Assembly (NCBI GenBank): GCA_964645555.1
Contig: CAZYBP010000049.1
Span: forward strand, 1-6,960
From: 2-02-FULL-38-15 sp964645555
Lineage (GTDB): Bacteria; Patescibacteriota; Microgenomatia; Daviesbacterales; UBA10151
Length of the DNA stretch: 6,960 nucleotides
Direction: 5' to 3'
Part shown: positions 1 to 5,189 of the stretch, one piece after another
Position numbering within the stretch: position 1 is the stretch's first letter
How the letters are laid out: each line of letters opens with the position of its first letter
The notes under the pieces: model-generated
The model's database searches: none
Told to the model about the DNA's origin: nothing
What the model saw: the letters and a program-made list of their open reading frames with translations, nothing else
Made by a program: the position numbers and the translations under genes

Positions 1-52
1 CCTAGAATTCACTGCTCCAAAGGCAGTTGTCCTACCGTTAGACGATCCGGCA
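1..52 (-). tRNA. tRNA-Gln (anticodon UUG), 3' part cut by window edge
   Basis: On the minus strand, position 52 begins an acceptor strand TGCCGGA. It is followed by T8-C9, a D-arm GTCT/GGAC with loop AACGGTA, and an anticodon stem ACTGC/GCAGT enclosing loop CTTTGGA. The sequence then has the variable region and the 5' half of the T-stem (CTAGG) before the window ends. Loop position 34-36 reads TTG, giving Gln, and U1 is typical of bacterial tRNA-Gln. The T-loop, 3' acceptor strand and CCA lie outside the window. The D-loop keeps the normal GG pair, unlike tRNA-Gly in this window. It lies 53 bases downstream of the DUF4173 gene on the same strand. Confidence 0.77.
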
Positions 53-105
53 ATGTTAAAGCTGTGGCTAAATTTTACCAGACATAGAACTTAATTAAAA
101 GTGTA

Positions 106-1725
106 CTAGTAAAGCAGGGGAGGCTGTAAGGATCGGTCCAGCTGTGTATCTTGAATAACGCTGTTGCTTACTCTAGCTTGTAATTGATTAGCCTTATCAA
201 GTAAAGGAGCTATTTTTGAAAAAATATCTTTATTTTCCTTGATGGCTTTAAAGGAGTGATATTCTGCCAAATTGAATGATTGCCACTGATTAATTACTTC
301 ATATTTTTTGTTTAAATAGTCCACTCTTTCCTTAATTTTTCCTACAGGCCTTTTAGCCCAATACAATTTTCTATTGTCTTCCGGGGTAATTACGGCATTT
401 TTTTCAAGCTGGGAAATAATTCTTTCTGAGTCCAAGATAGCTGGTATCCAACTTTCAACAGCATCGGTTGAGAGATTAGTCAAGTAATAATAATCTATCT
501 CCTCATTAACAGTTGGTCTATATTTTGTAGCAATCAATCCGTCAATGTTTATTAAATTGACCGAAAGCAGGATTAAAAATGTACTAATCAATACTGAAGT
601 AAAAAACTTTTCTTTTCTCCACTGCTTGAATACTCTAATCAAAAAAATTGTCAGCAAAACTGCCAGCCATATTAAAAAGACAAAACCAAACACCCTAGCT
701 CTGGTTAAACCATGCGCATCAGCATATAAAGCTACCCGTTTTACAGCCGACAATAAAATCAATCCTGTTTCAACCGTACAAACAGCTGTAAATATTTGCA
801 CTAATGGCTTTTGACGATCAGTTAGAAAATGAAGATACTTCAATGCATACACAATGACACCACTGGAAATTGTAGAAGCAATCAGCAGTTCAAAAAAACC
901 TCTTCTGACATATTCGGAATAAGTCAAACTGGTAATCCCCAGCTGGCTTAATTCTCTTTCTTCCACACCCAAGAATAAATAACGGAATTGAACGGAGATG
1001 AAAACTGCAAAGAGAAAAAGCACGCTGCCTGTGATAACTATTAACTCATGCGATTTACCTTTGGCAATTTCGCTAACTTTCTCCTCTGTCACTTTCTCTA
1101 AAATTTTTATTATTCCAAAAGTAAACATCACGATAAAAATAACTAAAGAAACAATAGTTCTCTCCCCAACATTTTTCATAATATCCTGAGTTAATTTTCC
1201 AAAGATAGGATCCGCTCGCACCAGTAAAAAAAGTAAACTTGCAACAATTGGCACGGCAATAACCAAACCTTTAATCAATGAGGAAGTTTTATCATTTTCC
1301 AAAGATTGGGATGACCAAGTATTGTGTCTGAATAAATTAATAAAACTTTTAACAAAATTATCAATCACTATCAACGGAACCGAAATAAAATTTGGTATCC
1401 TAAATGAAAAATGGCCAGAGAATTTATAAAAATATATAGCGACAAAGGAGGAAAAGACAGCTGTTAAAAAGTCAATTATTTGAACAAGGCCATTGTCCCT
1501 AAAAGCAAAAAGAAAGGCAAAGATAGCGGCGGCTACCGAACCTAAAAAACCAAGTTCAATATTTTTATTTGGGCGTTTACTGTCTTGATAACGGGTAAAG
1601 AAAAAGTAAATATTTAGGATTATAAAAAGTAGTCCTGTTCCTATCCCAAATTTTGTATGAAAAAATAAAAGATTATAAAGAAGAACAAAAATTAAGGCTG
1701 CAATGGCAGTGTTTCTAATACTCAT
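106..1725 (-). CDS. DUF4173 family polytopic membrane protein
   Basis: This 539-residue integral membrane protein has roughly eleven hydrophobic segments, spread from residue 5 to about 400, and a hydrophilic C-terminal tail of about 130 residues. Motifs recognised as typical of DUF4173 are RADPIFG (170-176), FRYLFLG (247-253), LTYSEYVRRGFFEL (267-280), YADAHGLTRARVFG (334-347) and DYYYLTNLSTDAV (411-423). The family's biochemical function is not established, so none is assigned. The ATG is preceded by AAAGG only three to four bases upstream, a short spacing. The gene starts 21 bases after the encoded CCA of tRNA-Gly, with no room for a clear promoter, so it may be read through from the tRNAs. 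It uses a TAG stop. The family call is from memory of motifs. Confidence 0.85.
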   Translation of the reverse strand: MSIRNTAIAALIFVLLYNLLFFHTKFGIGTGLLFIILNIYFFFTRYQDSKRPNKNIELGFLGSVAAAIFAFLFAFRDNGLVQIIDFLTAVFSSFVAIYFYKFSGHFSFRIPNFISVPLIVIDNFVKSFINLFRHNTWSSQSLENDKTSSLIKGLVIAVPIVASLLFLLVRADPIFGKLTQDIMKNVGERTIVSLVIFIVMFTFGIIKILEKVTEEKVSEIAKGKSHELIVITGSVLFLFAVFISVQFRYLFLGVEERELSQLGITSLTYSEYVRRGFFELLIASTISSGVIVYALKYLHFLTDRQKPLVQIFTAVCTVETGLILLSAVKRVALYADAHGLTRARVFGFVFLIWLAVLLTIFLIRVFKQWRKEKFFTSVLISTFLILLSVNLINIDGLIATKYRPTVNEEIDYYYLTNLSTDAVESWIPAILDSERIISQLEKNAVITPEDNRKLYWAKRPVGKIKERVDYLNKKYEVINQWQSFNLAEYHSFKAIKENKDIFSKIAPLLDKANQLQARVSNSVIQDTQLDRSLQPPLLY

Positions 1726-1746
1726 ATACCTTTAAAAGGTTTTATT

Positions 1747-1821
1747 TGGAGCGGGGGACGGGATGCGCGCCCGCGACCTTCTCGTTGGCAACGAGACATT
1801 CTACTGCTGAACTACCCCCGC
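1747..1821 (-). tRNA. tRNA-Gly (anticodon GCC) with unusual elbow, CCA encoded
   Basis: The acceptor stem GCGGGGG/CCCCCGC has seven perfect pairs. The D-stem is GTTC/GAAT, the anticodon stem TCTCG/CGAGA with loop TTGCCAA (anticodon GCC), and the T-stem GCGGG/CCCGT. U73 and CCA are both encoded, and U73 is normal for bacterial tRNA-Gly. The stems are sound, but the tertiary elbow is not canonical. The D-loop reads AGCAGTA where AGTGGTA is usual (G18 replaced by A). The T-loop reads CGCGCAT where TTCGAAT is usual (54, 55 and 58 changed). The G18-U55 and U54-A58 contacts are therefore both lost, while G19-C56 is kept. It lies six bases downstream of tRNA-Phe. It could be a specialised non-ribosomal glycyl-tRNA, a divergent normal tRNA, or a decaying copy. 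Confidence 0.85.
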
Positions 1822-1827
1822 TTAATG

Positions 1828-1900
1828 TGCCGCAACCCAGAATCGGACTGAGATAACCTCTTCTTCAGAGAGGCGCCTTGACCACGTTGGCAATTGCGGC
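1828..1900 (-). tRNA. tRNA-Phe (anticodon GAA), overlapping the HNH gene
   Basis: The acceptor GCCGCAA/TTGCGGC pairs perfectly. The anticodon stem CCTCT/AGAGG is perfect around loop CTGAAGA, which gives anticodon GAA with G37. The T-stem CTCAG/CTGGG contains one U-G pair, and the discriminator is A73, normal for Phe. CCA is not encoded (A-C-A follows). The D-stem has only three pairs (GCC/GGC). The D-loop appears to carry one extra C compared with the usual AAGTGGTCAA pattern. The T-loop is TCCGATT, so position 55 is C instead of U. The 5' half (1900-1865) also encodes the C-terminus of the upstream HNH protein, whose TGA stop lies in this anticodon loop. A degenerate tRNA cannot be excluded, but the helices argue for function. 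Confidence 0.75.
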
Positions 1901-2335
1901 TTTCCGTTTTTGTATTCTATCATGTGTTCTTATTCTATGACAATTGGCGCAAACCAAATCACATTTGGCAATTTCATCCTCTATTTTCTTAAAATTAGAG
2001 GTATCATGAAACGCCAACCAAGAAATACTAGCCAATTTATTTTCCTTATCCGTATGATCAAAATCCATTACAAATGGAGGAAATTTCACTCCACAATCAG
2101 TACAGGGCTTATCCTTTAAGTTTTTCAACCATAGTCTTCTCTGTTCTCTATACCTTTCTTTCCTTACTTTTGCTAAAGTAAGTTGTCGTTCGTGATTTTG
2201 ATGATAATATTTCCTACCCCGCTCCTTCATGCATTTTTTACATTTCTCATAATGTTCACCACTTCTATGCTTTTTTCTCTGATAAAACTCATCCAGTAAT
2301 TTATTCTGTCCACATTTGGAGCATTTTTTACGCAT
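1865..2335 (-). CDS. Small HNH endonuclease-like protein
   Basis: This 156-residue basic protein has an N-terminal CxxC pair (C5/C8) and a second CxxC (C32/C35), together suggesting a zinc ribbon. A lysine/arginine-rich stretch follows (about 36-75). The HNH core contains CTDC (78-81), DFDH (91-94) and CDLVCANCHRIRTHDR (125-140), supplying H94, N131 and H133 as likely metal-site residues with structural cysteines. Such proteins nick or cut DNA and are often phage- or mobile-element-borne; the target here is unknown. The start is ATG without a clear Shine-Dalgarno site. The domain ends before residue 145, and the last 11 residues plus TGA are encoded by the tRNA-Phe sequence, so the native tail may have been replaced by read-in. 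No integrase or flanking repeat was seen. Confidence 0.8.
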   Translation of the reverse strand: MRKKCSKCGQNKLLDEFYQRKKHRSGEHYEKCKKCMKERGRKYYHQNHERQLTLAKVRKERYREQRRLWLKNLKDKPCTDCGVKFPPFVMDFDHTDKENKLASISWLAFHDTSNFKKIEDEIAKCDLVCANCHRIRTHDRIQKRKAAIANVVKAPL

Positions 2336-2421
2336 AATTCAACACTACCAGTTCATAAGTCGAAATTCAATGCTGGTCTTCAGACAACATCCACTCTTAA
2401 AAAATAGCCTATTGCATTTTA

Positions 2422-2430
2422 TGAGATAAT
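2422..2430 (+). promoter_or_regulatory. Possible extended -10 promoter for the PEPC leader
   Basis: TGAGATAAT fits an extended -10 (TGn followed by a TATAAT-like hexamer). No good -35 lies 17 bases upstream. Transcription would begin near 2437 and give a leader of about 180 bases, just including the T-box-like element. It is the best candidate in a region that needs a promoter. Confidence 0.32.
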
Positions 2431-2448
2431 TTTGCAAACTAGACTAAA

Positions 2449-2608
2449 GGCGTTGATGAAGTAAACACTTCGAAGCTGCAGGAAGAAACCCCGCCAAAGG
2501 CGCGGAAATAGAACCTGACGGGATTTCCCGTAATAGAAAAAATGAGTCCTGAGCATAGTCGAAGGAGAAATAAGGTGGCACCGTCCCGAAGAAATCGGGA
2601 CCCTTATT
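2449..2608 (+). promoter_or_regulatory. T-box riboswitch-like leader upstream of PEPC
   Basis: The diagnostic part is at 2569-2608. Helix A1 is AATAAGG/CCTTATT (2569-2575 with 2602-2608). A 7-base bulge TGGCACC (2576-2582) follows, then helix A2 GTCCCGA/TCGGGAC (2583-2589 with 2595-2601) around loop AGAAA. This matches the T-box core AGGGTGGNACCGCG, with compensated changes in both helices. The bulge reads TGGC, so it should pair with a tRNA ending GCCA (G73), as in Asn, Asp, Gln, Glu or Trp. Upstream lie hairpins at 2458-2471, at 2479-2517 (CAGG/CCTG plus a GC-rich top) and at 2518-2531 (ACGGGA/TCCCGT, stem II-like). The internal loop at 2506-2513 reads AAATAGAA and could hold an AAT (Asn) specifier. 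Stem I is short and not canonical. No U-tract terminator is visible, favouring translational control. Confidence 0.65.
2547..2566. repeat. REP-like short palindrome inside the leader
   Basis: TCCTGAGCATAGTCGAAGGA has complementary ends TCCT/AGGA, then opposed GA/GA and a GC-containing top. It closely resembles a family of dispersed palindromes (TCCTGAGC...GTCGAAGGA) that I recall from many CPR and Chloroflexi genomes. Only this copy is in the window. It sits where a T-box stem III would be expected, directly before the antiterminator helix. Confidence 0.5.
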
Positions 2609-2615
2609 AAAATAT

Positions 2616-4139
2616 ATGGTGCCATCACGCGCTCAAAAACTACAAATAACCAGAAAAATCCCTGCTGTAATGTTTTCCCAACACCCTGATCATGCTGCAA
2701 AACCTTACTGGCACAGTAGTGAGTTTATTAAAACCCATGATGAACTAAAAGAATGCTTTTTGGTGTATAACCAACTTGGGGGAGACGAGGTTATGTGGGA
2801 CTGGGAAGGAAAACTTGTTGATGAGGCAGTCATAGAAAGACTCCTAGGTAGTCACTCACAGTTTTTCCAAAAGCATCCGATAGGTAAAGATGTCTTTTTA
2901 ACTTTCCGTGTACCAAACCCAAGAGTTGAACCAGGCTATAGACTGGGAAGAGCTTTTATGGTTATCCTTTCAGGCCAGCAACTTGCTCACTCTGCAAACT
3001 TTGCTGCTACCCCTCTTTTTGAAGTGATCTTACCCATGACTGAATCAGCTAAAGAATTAATTGAGGTGCAAAAAAGCTATCAAAGATTTTTGAAAGCAGC
3101 TACCAGTTCTTTTGGTTCAAATGGCTTTGGCAAAAAAATTATAGAAGTTATCCCTATCTTTGAAAGTGTAGATATTATTTTAAATTCAGGAAATATAATA
3201 AAAACCTATGCAAAACTGTTCCAAAAACAATTTAAGCAAAAATTACTATATTTACGTCCTTTTTGTGCCCGTTCTGATCCAGCATTAAACTCTGGTATAG
3301 TACCAACAACTTTGGCTGTTAAATGGGCTTTGTCTGAATATGCCAAATTTACAAAACAAACCGGTATCCCTACATTTCCAATTATTGCCCCAGGTTCTTT
3401 ACCTTTCAGAGGGGGATTAACACCGCAAAACACTCAAGAATTTTTGGAGGAATTTAAAGGAGTTAGTACCATAGTTATCCAATCCTCATTCCGCTATGAC
3501 TATCCTTTGGCTTTAGTAAAAAAAGCAATCAAACAAATCCAGGCAAATATTGCCAAATCAAAAACTAAAATCTTGCCCGAGAGTTATTTGCCAGAAATTC
3601 AAACAATAATTCCATGGTTTGAAAAGCCATATAAAGAAACTGTAGAAAAAATGGCACCGCTAATAAAAAAAATCTCACTATATATTCCGCAAAGAAGGGA
3701 AAGAGTACAACATATTGGTTTATTTGGTTACTCAAGACAAGTAGGCAAACTTAAGTTACCTAGAGCGATCGGCTTTGCTGCCTGTTGTTACTCATTAGGT
3801 ATTCCACCAGAATTACTCGGGACTGGCAGGGGACTAAGGAGGGCAAAACAAGAGGGTAAACTCAAACTTTTAGAGTCTTTATATTTACAACTCAAACCCT
3901 CTTTAATTCGTGCAGGAAATTATTTATCCAAAGAAAATTTAAGACTATTGGGAATTTCTGGAGTGAAAGAAGATGTTGAAGCAATTGAGGAGTATTTAGG
4001 ACAAAAATTAGGACCTAAAACAGCAAAAGAAAAAAAGCATGAGGTTTTAACCCGGGAAATATTACTCAAAATTAAATTTGGCAGAAATCCTCAAGAAGAA
4101 ATAGAACAAGCTGCTATCTTACGACAAAGTTTAGGCTAG
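2616..4139 (+). CDS. ppcA: Phosphoenolpyruvate carboxylase, archaeal type
   Basis: This enzyme makes oxaloacetate from PEP and bicarbonate in the cytosol. The protein has 507 residues, matching the short archaeal-type family (about 480-550) and not the roughly 900-residue bacterial/plant type. Family motifs appear in order: SQHPDH (21-26), MWDWEGK (60-66), FRVPNP (97-102), EVILPMTESA (136-145), RPFCARSDPALNSG (214-227), LPFRGGL (262-268), IQSSFRYDYP (288-297) and YSLGIPPELLG (392-402). The ARSD, FRGG and FRYDYP arginines are the expected PEP and bicarbonate-site residues, so it looks active. The family's usual start is near the QHPD motif; the first 15 or so residues are an extension. The next in-frame ATG (residue 19) would cut off the conserved RKIP region. 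No Shine-Dalgarno site precedes the ATG, and the T-box-like leader ends seven bases before it. Confidence 0.93.
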   Translation: MVPSRAQKLQITRKIPAVMFSQHPDHAAKPYWHSSEFIKTHDELKECFLVYNQLGGDEVMWDWEGKLVDEAVIERLLGSHSQFFQKHPIGKDVFLTFRVPNPRVEPGYRLGRAFMVILSGQQLAHSANFAATPLFEVILPMTESAKELIEVQKSYQRFLKAATSSFGSNGFGKKIIEVIPIFESVDIILNSGNIIKTYAKLFQKQFKQKLLYLRPFCARSDPALNSGIVPTTLAVKWALSEYAKFTKQTGIPTFPIIAPGSLPFRGGLTPQNTQEFLEEFKGVSTIVIQSSFRYDYPLALVKKAIKQIQANIAKSKTKILPESYLPEIQTIIPWFEKPYKETVEKMAPLIKKISLYIPQRRERVQHIGLFGYSRQVGKLKLPRAIGFAACCYSLGIPPELLGTGRGLRRAKQEGKLKLLESLYLQLKPSLIRAGNYLSKENLRLLGISGVKEDVEAIEEYLGQKLGPKTAKEKKHEVLTREILLKIKFGRNPQEEIEQAAILRQSLG

Positions 4140-4204
4140 TTTCTGCAACAACAATAAAACTTTTCTAAAATATTTAGATGAAAACGACTTTTATAACAAT
4201 ATTT

Positions 4205-4232
4205 TTGAAATCAATAGGTTGCAAAATATAAA
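4205..4232 (+). promoter_or_regulatory. Sigma70-type promoter for the HD gene
   Basis: TTGAAA (4205-4210) and TATAAA (4227-4232) are separated by 16 bases and each match consensus at five of six positions. Transcription would start near 4239. A TTG start codon at 4219 would lie inside this promoter, which argues that translation begins at ATG 4255 or later. Confidence 0.5.
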
Positions 4233-4254
4233 TTCTTTTTGTATATTGGCGAAA

Positions 4255-4923
4255 ATGATAAGTGGTAACGAAGGAGAAAACTATGCCCGATTTCAGAAAA
4301 GGATTGCAGCTTTTCCTGAAACAGAGAGGTGGTTAATTGATTATGCTTATCAAAATTCTAAATCCGGACATGGACGGCAAAGACGCGCCGGGGGAGAAAG
4401 ATATTTTGAGCATCCCAGAAGAGCAGCACTCATTGTTTTAGATGAATTTAAATTAATGGACCCTGACCTTGTTATAGCGAGTTTGATCCATGATGCGGGA
4501 GAAGATACTGCTTTGTTTGGTAACCCTACTAAAATGAGCTATTCCGAGTGGAGGCGACAAGCTCAGTTCTTAGTCGCAAGAGTATTTACCCCAAGAACTG
4601 CGGAAATATTTATTGCTGTAACTCGGCCCCATGTTGATGATGTGGAGGTATTAACAAAGGAACAAGCTGAGCAATTGGAGCTGAAGAATTTAGCCTTAGC
4701 TTCATCAGATGCTAAAGTTGTTAAGATGGCAGATAGGTTAAATAACTTGAGAGATATGGAAGGAATAAAGGATCCAGCAAGAAGAGACAGAAAGTTTCGG
4801 GAAACTATTGTTCACTATTTCCCAGTTTTTGAAACTGCAAGAGTTGCTTATCCTGAAGTAACTGAATACGCATTAGAACAAATGCGATTTGCGATGGCTG
4901 GTTGGGGGTTTGGACAAACGTGA
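4255..4923 (+). CDS. HD-domain hydrolase resembling standalone alarmone (ppGpp) hydrolases
   Basis: From ATG 4255 the protein has 222 residues. It carries the RelA/SpoT-type HD hydrolase signature: RRAGGERYFEHP with H53, LIHDAGEDT with H79-D80 and E83-D84, and VVKMADRLNNLRDM with D160 and N164. These correspond to the metal-binding and catalytic residues of ppGpp hydrolases. There is no synthetase or TGS domain, so it resembles a small alarmone hydrolase (Mesh1-like); another nucleotide substrate is possible. The frame is open back to TTG 4219, but a good promoter covers that codon. Oddly, a strong AAGGAG (4271-4276) precedes ATG 4283 in the wrong frame. One missing C in the following C-run would make that the natural start. 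It stops at TGA. Function is inferred from motifs. Confidence 0.83.
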   Translation: MISGNEGENYARFQKRIAAFPETERWLIDYAYQNSKSGHGRQRRAGGERYFEHPRRAALIVLDEFKLMDPDLVIASLIHDAGEDTALFGNPTKMSYSEWRRQAQFLVARVFTPRTAEIFIAVTRPHVDDVEVLTKEQAEQLELKNLALASSDAKVVKMADRLNNLRDMEGIKDPARRDRKFRETIVHYFPVFETARVAYPEVTEYALEQMRFAMAGWGFGQT

Positions 4924-4962
4924 AGTAGACGCTCACGATCTATAGCTTAGCAAACAATATTA

Positions 4963-5166
4963 TTACTTCTTAAAAAAATTAAGCATTAAAGTTAAAATAG
5001 CAGAGATTATAAGAGCAGAAGTGAAAGGAATATAAATTTTTATTCCTGGTTTATCAATAGAAATATCTCCGGGCAACCTTGGCATATTGGGCATAATATT
5101 AAAAAGCAATCCCAAAATTAAAAATATTATTCCTAAAAAATAGAGCGCCTTGCTGGCATTTTCCAT
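4963..5166 (-). CDS. DUF2905 small membrane protein
   Basis: This 67-residue protein has two transmembrane helices (about 7-27 and 47-64). Between them is the family's signature loop MPRLPGDISIDKPGIKIYIPF, where LPGDI followed by a strand-like FYFP-type segment is typical of DUF2905. The length matches the family. The function is unknown; it is presumably an inner-membrane protein. ATG 5166 lacks a Shine-Dalgarno site. A TATAAT box on the minus strand (plus positions 5183-5178) would start the mRNA about five bases before the ATG, so translation may be nearly leaderless. It is convergent with the HD gene across 39 bases without an evident terminator hairpin. Confidence 0.85.
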   Translation of the reverse strand: MENASKALYFLGIIFLILGLLFNIMPNMPRLPGDISIDKPGIKIYIPFTSALIISAILTLMLNFFKK

Positions 5167-5172
5167 AACTTA

Positions 5173-5185
5173 GGTATATTATACC
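5173..5185. promoter_or_regulatory. Palindromic bidirectional -10 element
   Basis: GGTATA-T-TATACC is a perfect 6-bp inverted repeat with one central base, inside the 23-bp gap between divergent genes. It supplies TATAAT on the minus strand and TATATT or TATTAT on the plus strand. Starts about seven bases downstream fall roughly five bases before the DUF2905 ATG (5166) and at or next to ATG 5190. A possible plus -35 TTGCTG (5150-5155) lies inside the DUF2905 gene; the minus -35 is weak. The palindrome could also be a repressor site. Confidence 0.5.
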
Positions 5186-5189
5186 TGTT

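Noticed and set aside
545..1189. Plus-strand open frames opposite the DUF4173 gene
   Set aside because: They are antisense shadows of a well-supported gene, without recognisable protein features or start signals.
1865..2335. HNH gene as part of a tRNA-integrated mobile element
   Set aside because: No integrase, no duplicated tRNA end and no flanking repeats are visible within the window.
2575..2610. GTG-initiated 11-codon frame after AAGGAG (2562-2567), a possible leader peptide
   Set aside because: It lies wholly inside the antiterminator fold, and the purine-rich run is explained by the REP-like palindrome. No regulatory codon run is present.
2419..2700. Minus-strand open frame of 93 codons across the PEPC leader
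   Set aside because: It overlaps the T-box-like fold and the start of PEPC, and its protein has no recognisable domain.
4219..4254. TTG 4219 as the start of the HD gene
   Set aside because: The codon lies between a good -35 and -10 pair, so it would probably not be transcribed. No Shine-Dalgarno site precedes it.
4921..4923. TGA read as glycine (code 25), as in Gracilibacteria
   Set aside because: The HD and HNH proteins both end sensibly at TGA. Read-through of the HD stop adds only eight codons before a TAG.
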